Origin: a virus
Direction: 5' to 3' (one strand)
Virus record (IMG/VR): IMGVR_UViG_3300044617_001063
Location: 1-23,456 of that record
Length of the DNA: 23,456 nt
In this document: piece by piece, positions 1 to 6,179 of the stretch
How the letters are laid out: every line of letters starts with the position of its first letter
Position numbering within the stretch: position 1 is the stretch's first letter
Notes under the pieces: model-generated
Database searches by the model: none
Seen by the model: only the letters and a program-made list of their open reading frames with translations
Told to the model about the DNA's origin: nothing
Translations under genes and position numbers: made by a program

Positions 1-591
1 GAAGCGATCCGGGGGCTGGCGGTGCCATACAACCGGCTATCCCTCGACCTCGGTGGCTTTCGGGAGCGAATCCTGCCTGGTGCCTTTGATAAGGTGCTGA
101 ACCGCCAGCGGGGCAAGGGCGAGATCCTGAGCTACTACAACCACAACAGCGATATGCTGCTGGGCCGGGAGTCGGCTGGCACGCTCGAAATCATCGCTGA
201 CGATCGTGGCATTTCGTATGTCGTGGAGCCGCCGGATACCTCGGCGGGCCGTGACGTGCTGGCCCTGGTGCGTGCTCGCCTGCTCACTGGCAGCTCCTTC
301 GCGTTCACTGTGAGCCAGCGTGGGGAACGCTACACGACCGACGAATCAGGCAAGGCCATCCGCGAGATCGTGGAGGCTTCGGGCCTGTACGAAGTTGGCC
401 CGGTCAACGTGCCGGCCTACGGCAGTGCTACGACTGCGGTGGTGTCCCGGCGGTCCTATGAGGCGTGGCTGGCAGAGCAGGCTGCCGCAGTCGAGGCCGA
501 TGCGGATGCCGAGCCCGAAGTGAAGAAGGCCATGCGTTCCCTGGTCCGTGACGCCGCAGCGGCGTGGGCTCTGAGGTTGCGCCGTGTCTGA
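1..591 (+). CDS. HK97-family prohead protease (5'-truncated)
   Basis: This is the maturation protease of an HK97-type capsid, which cuts the scaffold domain from the major capsid protein inside the prohead. The frame is open from base 1 and reads EAIRGLAVPYNRLS..DLGGFRERILPGAFDK, the usual N-terminal strand and 'PGAF' motif of the family, so the true start lies just upstream of the window. The GTG at 22 is internal to this conserved segment. A likely catalytic His lies in SYYNHNSDMLLGR and the likely Ser in LLTGSSFAFTV. The segment GLYEVGPVNVPAYGSA is the typical 'Ei..vs.v..PAy' C-terminal signature. About 45 mostly charged or Ala-rich residues follow. It lies directly before the capsid gene, as expected. 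Catalytic residues were assigned by family pattern, not by alignment. Confidence 0.93.
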   Translation, partial: EAIRGLAVPYNRLSLDLGGFRERILPGAFDKVLNRQRGKGEILSYYNHNSDMLLGRESAGTLEIIADDRGISYVVEPPDTSAGRDVLALVRARLLTGSSFAFTVSQRGERYTTDESGKAIREIVEASGLYEVGPVNVPAYGSATTAVVSRRSYEAWLAEQAAAVEADADAEPEVKKAMRSLVRDAAAAWALRLRRV

Positions 592-754
592 AGCACGCTG
601 CACGTGCGGCGAGAAACTCCGGTGCCGCTCCAGCCGTCCATGCGGTGACGAACGGCAGCGCTATCTGCGTTGCCCACGCTGCGGTGCTCGCGCCGTGGCG
701 TTTGTAAAAACAACACTTTCTGAAGTGCGGTTCTGCAAGAGAGCCACGCGATAG
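584..754 (+). CDS. Small Cys-rich zinc-ribbon-like protein
   Basis: This is a 56-residue reading frame starting at GTG 584. It overlaps the last 8 bases of the protease gene and ends just before the capsid gene. A Shine-Dalgarno-like GAGG lies 7 nt before the GTG. The product begins VSEARCTCGEKLRCRSSRPC and continues to RYLRCPRCGARAVAFVKT. The CxC and CPxCG pairs suggest one structural zinc site. The tail is basic. No specific function is recognised. The coupling to the protease stop and the good ribosome-binding site support a real gene. It could be a small nucleic-acid-binding or virion-associated protein, but that is inference. Confidence 0.55.
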   Translation: MSEARCTCGEKLRCRSSRPCGDERQRYLRCPRCGARAVAFVKTTLSEVRFCKRATR

Positions 755-803
755 TGGCAAGGTGGACTCCATCGGCAATACCGCCGCAGGAGTCTCACCG
801 AAC

Positions 804-2117
804 ATGGACAATCTCAAGAAGCTTCAGGACGAGGCGGCAACCCTTGCCAACCGGATCGACGCCGTGCGTGCGATCGAGGCCGAAGACACGACCGCCCGCG
901 ATGTCGAGCTCATCGACCTCAACAAGCGTGCCGACGAACTCACCGCCAAGATCGACTTCGAGAAGAAGGTGGTCGAGTCGGCCAAGAATCTCCGCAGCGT
1001 GGTCGAGCGTTGCTCGCCGGCTCCCGAGGTGAAGGAAGAGCGGAGTGAGAAGGTCCGCGTCGAGGCGGTTCCGTTCTCGGGCCGGCTCCGTGCGTTTGAG
1101 AACGCGAAGGACGCCTACTCGGTCGGCATGTGGTTCAAGGCCAAGGGCGGTGACGCCGAGGCCAAGCGGTGGTGCCAAGACCACGGCGTTGAGGCTCGTG
1201 CCCAGGGTTCGACCGGTTCCACGACCGGTGCGGCCTTCGTGCCTGACGTGCTCTCCTCGACCGTCATCCGCCTGGTCGATCAGTATTCCGCCTTCGCTCA
1301 GAACGCCACCAACGTGGTGATGCCGAGCGACGTGCTCCTGTTCCCGCGTCGGACTGCCGGTGCGACGGCCTACTGGATCGACGAGAACTCGGCCATCACT
1401 GCCAGCGACCCGACCTCTAATCAGGTTACGCTGACGGCGAAGAAGGTGACGGGTGCGGTGGTCATCGCGTCGGAGCTCCTGCAGGACTCCATCGTGTCGA
1501 TCGCCGACTGGATCGCTGCCGAGCTCGCCCTGACGCTCAGCAACGCCGTGGAAGCGGCTGCGTGGAGCGGCAACCCGAGCAACGCCCCTGCCGTGGCCGG
1601 TCTTGTGACCAGCCACACGGGCGGCCTGCTCGCTTCGTCTGGTGCCACCTATGCGGCGTCGCTCGTGACGGCTGCTGGCGACACGCCTGACGAGGTGACG
1701 AAGGCCAACCTGCTGGCGATGATGGCTGCGGTTCCGCAGCATTCGCGCCAGGGTGCCAAGTGGTTCTGCTCGCCGTTCTTCTTCGCTACCTGCATGCAGA
1801 ATCTCGACCTCGCCCAGGGCGGGTCGGTGGGCCTGTCGCAGGGCATGGGTCCGACGTTCCTCGGCTCGGAGGTGGTTCTCACCGACCGGCTCCCGAGCGG
1901 TGCGGATTCCACGGGTGCCATCATGGCGCTGTACGGCAACATGGCCAACAGCTCCTACTACGGCATCCGCCAGGCCATCGAGATCGCGTCCAGCGATCAG
2001 GTGAATTTCCTGTCGGACCAGACCGTGATCCGTGCGGTGGCTCGCGTGGCGATCACGCACGCCAACCTCGGCTCCTCGAGCGTCGCCGGCCCGATCATCG
2101 GCCTCGTGGGTGCGTGA
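804..2117 (+). CDS. Major capsid protein, HK97 fold, with N-terminal delta (scaffold) domain
   Basis: This is the main shell protein of the head. From ATG 804 it has 437 residues. Residues 1 to about 65 (MDNLKKLQDEAATLANRIDA...) are highly charged and predicted coiled coil, like the delta domain that acts as scaffold and is removed by the protease. The mature part starts near GSTTGAAFVPDVLSSTVIRL and contains typical N-arm and P-domain motifs (FPRRTAGATAYWIDENSAI, KKVTGAVVIASELLQDS, ADWIAAELALTLSNAVEAAAW). It ends with SSDQVNFLSDQTVIRAVARV, the usual C-terminal P-domain region. An upstream in-frame GTG at 762 would add 14 residues. ATG 804 is preferred because AGGAG lies 11 nt before it and the helix begins there. 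No separate scaffold gene is seen. A strong terminator hairpin follows the stop. Confidence 0.93.
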   Translation: MDNLKKLQDEAATLANRIDAVRAIEAEDTTARDVELIDLNKRADELTAKIDFEKKVVESAKNLRSVVERCSPAPEVKEERSEKVRVEAVPFSGRLRAFENAKDAYSVGMWFKAKGGDAEAKRWCQDHGVEARAQGSTGSTTGAAFVPDVLSSTVIRLVDQYSAFAQNATNVVMPSDVLLFPRRTAGATAYWIDENSAITASDPTSNQVTLTAKKVTGAVVIASELLQDSIVSIADWIAAELALTLSNAVEAAAWSGNPSNAPAVAGLVTSHTGGLLASSGATYAASLVTAAGDTPDEVTKANLLAMMAAVPQHSRQGAKWFCSPFFFATCMQNLDLAQGGSVGLSQGMGPTFLGSEVVLTDRLPSGADSTGAIMALYGNMANSSYYGIRQAIEIASSDQVNFLSDQTVIRAVARVAITHANLGSSSVAGPIIGLVGA

Positions 2118-2147
2118 GCCTGACGGCTTGACGTGAAGTGCAAACTG

Positions 2148-2185
2148 GGCGGGCCGCTCCACAACGGGGCGGCCCGCTCTCTTTT
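2148..2185 (+). terminator. Rho-independent terminator or attenuator after capsid gene
   Basis: A 12-bp GC-rich stem pairs 2149-2160 with 2166-2177 around the loop ACAAC, with one G-U wobble. It is followed at once by the pyrimidine run TCTCTTTT. It lies 31 nt after the capsid stop and just before the Shine-Dalgarno sequence (GGAG, 2186-2189) of the next gene. It would give high capsid mRNA and reduced read-through into the head-tail genes. Confidence 0.75.
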
Positions 2186-2195
2186 GGAGTCACGC

Positions 2196-2354
2196 ATGAT
2201 CGTGCGAGTAGGTGGCACCGAGGCCGACATCAGAGTTGAGGCAATCCTGTCGATGCCTCGGCTAAGTTTCACCGCGAACCACTTCGCATGGGCTCAGGCG
2301 CTCATGCCTCTGGGGATTCGCCCGACTATGGGGACCGGCGCATTCTGGGGTTGA
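2196..2354 (+). CDS. Glycosyltransferase-like protein, N-terminal part (interrupted gene)
   Basis: This frame encodes 52 residues from ATG 2196 to an in-frame TGA at 2352-2354. GGAG lies 6 nt before the start. The sequence MIVRVGGTEADIRVEAILSM..PRLSFTANHFAWAQALMPLGI..GTGAFWG resembles the first strands and helices of a GT-A-fold glycosyltransferase. In similar proteins, as I recall them, FWG continues directly into Q..TRM.E. Here that continuation (QVNTRVMEQFIDKAEYLL) is found only after a 50-nt gap and in another frame. The break falls inside the conserved motif, so this is the front half of a gene and not an independent small protein. See the gap entry at 2343-2401. The family call rests on motif recall; no alignment was run. 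Confidence 0.6.
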   Translation: MIVRVGGTEADIRVEAILSMPRLSFTANHFAWAQALMPLGIRPTMGTGAFWG

Positions 2355-2401
2355 GCCCTCTGGCTAAATGCCAGGGGGCTCAACCCTAGGACAAATGCGA
2401 C
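2343..2401 (+). other. Coding gap with 22-bp hairpin; candidate translational bypass element
   Basis: After the codons TTC TGG GGT (Phe-Trp-Gly) comes TGA at 2352. The protein appears to resume at CAA 2402, leaving an apparent 50-nt gap (2352-2401) that shifts the frame. A stem pairs 2343-2364 with 2370-2391 around the loop TAAAT. It has 22 pairs, and its only three departures from Watson-Crick pairing (2344/2390, 2347/2387, 2359/2375) are all G-U wobbles. The stem includes the last sense codons and the stop. A plain -1 shift meets TAG at 2387, and +1 meets TAA at 2365, so single frameshifting cannot bridge it. No U-tract follows, so it is a poor terminator. The layout parallels T4 gene 60, but I see no landing codon matching GGU in the resumed frame. 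Confidence 0.6.
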
Positions 2402-2980
2402 CAAGTCAACACGCGGGTGATGGAGCAATTCATCGACAAGGCCGAGTACCTGCTGACCATCGACTACGACACGTTTTTCACGAAGGAAGACGTTGAGCAC
2501 CTTTTCGCCATGGCGATGACGTTCCAGTGTGACGCCATCACGGGGCTGCAGACGAAGCGTGAAGACGGCCGCCCGATGCTCACGCTGAAGGGCACGTTGG
2601 ACAATCCGCCGCCTGACGGCACCACAAGCCTGCCTGCGTCGTGGTTCGCCGAGCCTGTGCAGGAAGTGGACACGGCGCACTTCGGGCTCACGGTGATCTC
2701 CACGGCCGCCCTGAAGCGTGCGAAAAAACCGTGGTTCTGGAGCAAGCCCGGCCCAGACGGCTCGTGGAACGAAGGCCGGGTCGATCCCGACATCTACTTC
2801 TGGCGCAACTGGCGCGAGAGCGGGAATCGTGTCTTCGTCACGCCCCGCGTGGTTCTTGGCCATGGCGAGTACGTCGTGACGTGGCCGGGCAAGAACCTTG
2901 GCACGCCTGTTTTCCAGTGGACTACGGATTTCACGAACACGAGCAAACGTCCCGAGACTGCATGGAGTGTGCCTCAATGA
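2402..2980 (+). CDS. Glycosyltransferase-like protein, C-terminal part (resumes after gap)
   Basis: This part provides 192 residues, reading QVNTRVMEQFIDKAEYLLTIDYDTFF onward. The D-Y-D in LLTIDYDTFF fits the metal- and nucleotide-sugar-binding DXD motif of GT-A glycosyltransferases. Later segments (DAITGLQTKREDGRPML, VDTAHFGLTVISTAALKRA, DPDIYFWRNWRESGNRVF and RVVLGHGEY) fit the acceptor side and a C-terminal His. The nearest starts are GTG 2417 and ATG 2420, with no convincing Shine-Dalgarno sequence. Starting there would remove the N-terminal strands that bind the sugar nucleotide, so translation from 2196 across the gap is more sensible. A joined protein would be about 244 residues. A likely role is sugar modification of virion or host surface, by inference. 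It ends with an ATGA overlap to the next gene. Confidence 0.65.
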   Translation, partial: QVNTRVMEQFIDKAEYLLTIDYDTFFTKEDVEHLFAMAMTFQCDAITGLQTKREDGRPMLTLKGTLDNPPPDGTTSLPASWFAEPVQEVDTAHFGLTVISTAALKRAKKPWFWSKPGPDGSWNEGRVDPDIYFWRNWRESGNRVFVTPRVVLGHGEYVVTWPGKNLGTPVFQWTTDFTNTSKRPETAWSVPQ

Positions 2981-3213
2981 CGAAAATCACATTCACCCGC
3001 GCGTGGCGGTCATACCGCAAGGGCCAGGTGGTGGACATCTCCGGCGGCTTGGCCACGCAGCTGCTCGCCCAGCGCGTGGCTGTCGAGGACACGCAGGGCC
3101 AACTGATCGAGACGGCAGCCGTCGAGCACGAAGCCGAAACGGCCGACGCCACACCCAGGAAACGCCGCCGTGCAATATCGAAGCCTGACCAGAGCGACCG
3201 CCCCAGCCGTTGA
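2977..3213 (+). CDS. Small phage head-region protein of unknown function
   Basis: This gene encodes 78 residues and starts in an ATGA overlap with the preceding gene, so it is translationally coupled. The N-terminal half, MTKITFTRAWRSYRKGQVVD then ISGGLATQLLAQRVAVED, has the pattern 'y.kGqvvdi..g.A..Ll..rvA' seen in small hypothetical proteins near head-tail connector genes of many siphoviruses. The C-terminal half is charged and Ala-rich, ending PRKRRRAISKPDQSDRPSR, a basic tail. Its last 44 bases overlap the next gene. No enzymatic motif is seen. It may be a minor head component, but that is only from position. Confidence 0.75.
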   Translation: MTKITFTRAWRSYRKGQVVDISGGLATQLLAQRVAVEDTQGQLIETAAVEHEAETADATPRKRRRAISKPDQSDRPSR

Positions 3214-3778
3214 GCCTGTGACGCTCTCGGAGGCCAAGGCCCACCTGCGGGTTGATACGGCCACCGATGATGCCTACATCGGCTCGCTCATCACTGCGGC
3301 CCGCGAGTGGTGCGAGCAGTATCTGGACCGCACGCTGGTGCATACGCAGTGGGTGATGAGGTTCGATCGCTTCCCACCAGACGGCACTATGGACATCGAG
3401 CTGCCACGCCCGCCGATGGCGACGGCCGGCACGACCACGGCGGTGGCCCTGACGTTCACCTTTGAGAACGGCACAACGTCTACCTACTCCACGACCAGTT
3501 ACCGCGTGGACCGCGACGGCGTGCCGGGCACGGTGAAGACGCTGTACGGCCAGACCTGGCCGCCGCACCTGCAGGACGATAACGCCATCAGCGTCACCTG
3601 GTGGGCCGGCTACGGCGCGAGCGGCACGAGTGTGCCGGCGGCGATCCGGCACGCCATGCTGATGCTGGTGGGCATTTGGTACGAGCGCCGGATGGCGGCC
3701 GACTCCATGAGCGGCAACGAGATCCCCTTCGGCGTGAAGTCGCTTCTGGACTCGCAGAAGTGGGGCAGCTACCGATGA
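3170..3778 (+). CDS. Head-tail connector (adaptor), HK97 gp6 / SPP1 gp15-like
   Basis: This is the adaptor ring that docks under the portal after DNA packaging. It has 202 residues from GTG 3170, with AGGA 9 nt upstream. The N-terminal motif EPVTLSEAKAHLRV..TATDDAYIGSLITAAREWCEQYLDRTLV is the hallmark of this family. The middle is a beta-rich insertion, and the C-terminal part VPAAIRHAMLMLVGIWYERR is the usual helical segment. The start overlaps the preceding gene by 44 nt, and the stop overlaps the next ATG (ATGA). Position between capsid and head closure genes agrees. Confidence 0.9.
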   Translation: MQYRSLTRATAPAVEPVTLSEAKAHLRVDTATDDAYIGSLITAAREWCEQYLDRTLVHTQWVMRFDRFPPDGTMDIELPRPPMATAGTTTAVALTFTFENGTTSTYSTTSYRVDRDGVPGTVKTLYGQTWPPHLQDDNAISVTWWAGYGASGTSVPAAIRHAMLMLVGIWYERRMAADSMSGNEIPFGVKSLLDSQKWGSYR

Positions 3779-4098
3779 TCGACCCCGGCAAACTCCGCGA
3801 GCGCGTGACAGTGCAGATCGCCAGCGGCACGACCAATGCCCTTGGCGAGACGGTGCTGGCGTGGGCCGACTCGTCTGCGGTGTGGGCCAGCGTCGAAGGC
3901 GTGAGCGCCCGCGAGGCCCTGACGGCAGGGCAAAAGGAAACGACCGTCAGCCACCGTGTGCGGCTGCGTTACCTGCCGGGCCTGACGCAGCAGATGCGGT
4001 TCTCGTGGCGATCCCGCACGCTCGACATCGTCAGCCTGCTCGAGCACGGCAACCGCTCAGAGCACGAGGCTATCTGCCAGGAGCGGCGGGATGGCTAA
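3775..4098 (+). CDS. Head closure / head-tail adaptor protein (SPP1 gp16-like)
   Basis: The product has 107 residues, starting in ATGA overlap with the connector gene. The opening IDPGKLRERVTVQIASGTTNALGETV..WADSSAVWASVEGVSAREAL is the classic start of the phage head-tail adaptor family ('G.lr.rv.iq......d..G....w.......waki.p..g.E'). Then come SHRVRLRYLPGLTQQMRFSW and RTLDIVSLLEHGNRSEHEAIC, the typical beta-barrel strands and closing motif. It forms the ring that plugs the connector to keep DNA inside and to receive the tail. Length is normal for the family. It overlaps the following gene by 8 nt. Confidence 0.88.
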   Translation: MIDPGKLRERVTVQIASGTTNALGETVLAWADSSAVWASVEGVSAREALTAGQKETTVSHRVRLRYLPGLTQQMRFSWRSRTLDIVSLLEHGNRSEHEAICQERRDG

Positions 4099-4660
4099 CC
4101 CTTCGCCGCAGGCCGGCGTCAACGTGACGATCGACGTGCCTGGGCTGGACGAGGTGCGCGAGCGGTTCAAGCAGCTGCCCAAGGCGCTGGCCGCCAAGCA
4201 CATGGCCGCAGGGCTTCGCCGCGCTGCCGAGCAGGGTGGCACGCTCCAGGCTCTTCGCACTAATACGCCACGAGGGCCGACCGGCAACCTGCGGCGGGCG
4301 ATCGCTGTAAAAAGCAAGACGTACACCCGTGGCGAGCGTGGCGGCGTCGGCATCGCCATCATCGGCTATCGGGCCGGGCGGCGAATGAACGAGCCGTTTG
4401 ATGACAAGAAGCTTGGCTACCACCAGGGGCTCCTGGAGTTCGGCACGAAGGAGCGATTCCGCAAGACCGCCAACGGCCTGCGTGTCTCCACGGGCAAGAT
4501 GCCCACGGGCGGCAGCTACAAGCGGCCGCCGATCCGTACGGTTTGGGAGCAGACGAGGGGCCGCGTCGAAGCCCTGATGGTTCGTGAGATGAGCGACGCC
4601 GTAGAGGCAGCAGGCCGCGAGCTCGCCGGCCAGGTCCGTGCATCCCAGAGGGCTGGCTAA
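4091..4660 (+). CDS. HK97 gp10-like tail component
   Basis: The product has 189 residues. The segment VPGLDEVRERFKQLPKALAAKHMAAGLRRAAEQGGTLQALRTNTPRG..TGNLRRAI matches the usual HK97 gp10 pattern of a small beta strand, amphipathic helix and 'aP..TG.Lr.si'. Later motifs, GLLEFGTKERFRKTANG and RPPIRTVWEQTRGRVEALMVREM, match the family 'yg.fvEfGt......a.pFl.pA'. It acts at the head-tail junction or in tail completion. It starts 8 nt inside the previous gene, and its TAA stop overlaps the next ATG by one base, typical of a co-translated morphogenesis operon. Confidence 0.85.
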   Translation: MANPSPQAGVNVTIDVPGLDEVRERFKQLPKALAAKHMAAGLRRAAEQGGTLQALRTNTPRGPTGNLRRAIAVKSKTYTRGERGGVGIAIIGYRAGRRMNEPFDDKKLGYHQGLLEFGTKERFRKTANGLRVSTGKMPTGGSYKRPPIRTVWEQTRGRVEALMVREMSDAVEAAGRELAGQVRASQRAG

Positions 4661-5079
4661 TGTCTCTCAAGTCTCCAGAGGCAGTGCTGCGAAACGCGCT
4701 CGTCGCCAATACCGCCGTGCAGGCGATCATCAACGGGCGGATCTACCCACTGCGGCACGTGGGGCCAGCACCGATCCAGTTTCCGCTGATTATCTGGCGA
4801 CGTGCTCGCATTGAGCGAGTGCCCACGATGACCGGCCCGGCGGGCATGCCACGGGTAACGATGGAACTGTACATCTATGCCACGACCTACAACGTGGCCC
4901 GCGACCTAGCAGACAAATGCCGCCGCGTTCTGGATGGGTATGCCGGCTCCATCGACAATACGGTGGTGCGGCAGGCCACCTTGGAAGACGAGTCTGATGA
5001 CATCGTCGACCAAGAGGGAGCCGAAACCTCGATATACAGCGTTCGTCAGGAATACGACATTTTCTGGGTGGAGAACTAA
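4660..5079 (+). CDS. Tail completion / tail terminator protein (DUF3168-like)
   Basis: The product has 139 residues, beginning MSLKSPEAVLRNALVANTAVQAIINGRIYPLRHVGPAP. This is the pattern of tail terminators: an amphipathic helix, then 'v..lv..RIyp...p......P.i.y'. It continues with a beta-rich core and a helix (ARDLADKCRRVLDGYAG), closing with YSVRQEYDIFWVEN, similar to the family's final strand. It caps the tail tube and joins it to the head. The ATG overlaps the previous stop by one base (TAATG). Position just before the tube proteins supports the role. Family assignment is by motif and position. Confidence 0.8.
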   Translation: MSLKSPEAVLRNALVANTAVQAIINGRIYPLRHVGPAPIQFPLIIWRRARIERVPTMTGPAGMPRVTMELYIYATTYNVARDLADKCRRVLDGYAGSIDNTVVRQATLEDESDDIVDQEGAETSIYSVRQEYDIFWVEN

Positions 5080-5082
5080 CTC

Positions 5083-5451
5083 ATGGCATCCCACGCTCAA
5101 GGCACGTCGCTCTCGTTTGCTGGCGCCACCTACACGGTGACGAGCATCACCTACTCGATGAACAACGTTGGCGGCGACGATGACATCGACATTTCGCACC
5201 TCGGGCTGACGGCCGGCAATAGCGTGCTGACCATGAGCCGTCCGCTTAAGGGCTCCGCGTCCGACACGGGCCGCGAAGTCAGCATCGAGTACATCGGCGT
5301 TGCTCCAATCACTGACGGCGCGAGCGGTACGCTCGCCATCTCTGGCGGTATGTCGCTCTCGGCGGCAGCCACGGTGCAGAGCTCGTCTGTCACGCTGACG
5401 GTGAACGACGTGACGCGAGGCCAGGCAACCTTCCGCGTTGCGCGAGTCTAA
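5083..5451 (+). CDS. Putative tail tube protein, first of a tandem pair
   Basis: The product has 122 residues and is almost entirely beta-strand-like with many Ser, Thr and Gly. It reads GTSLSFAGATYTVTSITYSM then DDDIDISHLGL and NSVLTMSRPLKG. The 'G....f.G..y.vt.it.s' opening and the 'idisHlg' loop resemble short tail tube proteins. It lies between tail terminator and chaperone genes, where the major tube protein is expected. The next gene has a similar size, opening and Ser/Gly/Thr-rich composition, so the pair may be distant paralogs, one being the main tube subunit. Function is inferred mostly from position. Confidence 0.65.
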   Translation: MASHAQGTSLSFAGATYTVTSITYSMNNVGGDDDIDISHLGLTAGNSVLTMSRPLKGSASDTGREVSIEYIGVAPITDGASGTLAISGGMSLSAAATVQSSSVTLTVNDVTRGQATFRVARV

Positions 5452-5469
5452 GCCGCTACGGAGGGTTCC

Positions 5470-5790
5470 GTGGCTATTTACTCGCATGGCGTCAGCGTCA
5501 CCTGGAACGGCACTGCGTTTCAGGAGATCACGAACCTTTCGTGGACGTATGGCGGCGGCGCCCCCAAGGGCCGCAGCGTCGCGTGGACCGACGAAGCCGG
5601 CACGCTAACTGTTGAGTGCCTGGGCGGCAACAACACGGCAGTCGGCAACTACGGCGTGCGCGCTCAGGTTGTCGTTTCTGGCGGCGGGCAATCCTTGACG
5701 AATCAGGCAGTATGGGAGTCAGTCAGCGTGGCGTCTGAAGTGAACGGCGTCACCCGGTACACCGTCACGCTGAAGCTCTTGGACAACTAA
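5470..5790 (+). CDS. Putative tail tube-like protein, second of a tandem pair
   Basis: The product has 106 residues from GTG 5470, with a strong GGAGGG Shine-Dalgarno sequence a few bases upstream. The sequence AIYSHGVSVTWNGTAFQEIT then NLSWTYGGGAPKGRSVAWTD and RYTVTLKLLDN is beta-rich. It shares the 'G..v.w.Gt.f..it.ls' opening with the gene before it. It could be a second tube subunit, a tube-associated decoration or a minor tail protein. No catalytic motif or membrane segment is present. It stands three bases before the chaperone ATG. Confidence 0.65.
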   Translation: MAIYSHGVSVTWNGTAFQEITNLSWTYGGGAPKGRSVAWTDEAGTLTVECLGGNNTAVGNYGVRAQVVVSGGGQSLTNQAVWESVSVASEVNGVTRYTVTLKLLDN

Positions 5791-5793
5791 ACC

Positions 5794-6138
5794 ATGGCAC
5801 TGACCAAAGAACAGATTCTGGCGGCGGACGATCTGGGCCTGCTCGAGCTCAAGGTGAAGGAGTGGGGCGGCTCCGTGTTTATCCGCATCATGACCTGCGG
5901 CGAGCGCGACGCTTACGAAAACGAATGGGTGAAGAACAAAGAGCGTGGCGTCGAGAACTTCCGCACGAAGTTTCTGGCGAAGTGCCTCTGCGACGAGAAG
6001 GGCGAGCGGCTCTTCTCTGATGCCGAAGTCGATCAGCTGGCGAGAAAGTCTGCGAAGGTCATGGCTCGCGTGTGGGCCAAGGCCATGGAGCACAACGCCC
6101 TCACCGACAAAGACGTGGAGGAACTCGCAAAAAACTAG
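5794..6138 (+). CDS. Tail assembly chaperone, short (gpG-like) form
   Basis: The product has 114 residues and is rich in charged residues and helix (ALTKEQILAADDLGLLELKV then KEWGGSVFIRIMTCGERDAY and ENFRTKFLAKCLCDEKGERL). The 'W.g.v.ir.mt..erd.ye' and 'r...la.c..de.g.rlF.d' motifs match tail chaperones of HK97-like siphoviruses. The gene ends with the codons GCA AAA AAC TAG, containing a slippery heptamer, and a -1 frame continues into the next ORF. The short form is made when no shift occurs. It precedes the tape measure gene, on which it acts as a chaperone during tail assembly. Confidence 0.85.
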   Translation: MALTKEQILAADDLGLLELKVKEWGGSVFIRIMTCGERDAYENEWVKNKERGVENFRTKFLAKCLCDEKGERLFSDAEVDQLARKSAKVMARVWAKAMEHNALTDKDVEELAKN

Positions 6139-6179
6139 CCATCCGCCCGACGCGCGTGTTTCTGTTTCGTCTGGCGGGT
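6129..6179 (+). promoter_or_regulatory. -1 programmed ribosomal frameshift site (A AAA AAC) with 3' stem-loop
   Basis: The heptamer A AAA AAC (6129-6135) is in the correct phase of the upstream frame (GCA AAA AAC), one codon before its TAG. Seven nucleotides later a stem pairs 6143-6151 with 6169-6177 (8 pairs and one C/U mismatch, loop 17 nt), extendable by 6141-6142/6178-6179. After slippage the next codon is CTA 6135-6137, entering the -1 frame that stays open to 6446. This is the standard way to make the long gpGT chaperone. Confidence 0.85.

Noticed and set aside
795-2162. 455-residue open frame on the minus strand opposite the capsid gene
   Set aside because: It is the antisense image of a GC-rich capsid gene, rich in Arg, His and Gly with no recognisable motif, and it runs through the terminator hairpin.
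2133-2195. Upstream in-frame GTG at 2133 as start of the glycosyltransferase-like gene
   Set aside because: The extra codons lie on the terminator hairpin, and ATG 2196 has a good GGAG at proper spacing.
2346-2389. Ordinary -1 or +1 frameshift as the explanation for the interrupted gene
   Set aside because: The -1 frame meets TAG at 2387 and the +1 frame meets TAA at 2365, so neither reaches the downstream part; no slippery heptamer is present.
2344-2390. The gap hairpin as a simple transcription terminator
   Set aside because: The stem is strong but is followed by AGGACAAATGCG and not a T-run, and it lies inside an otherwise continuous protein. A terminator already exists 160 bp upstream.
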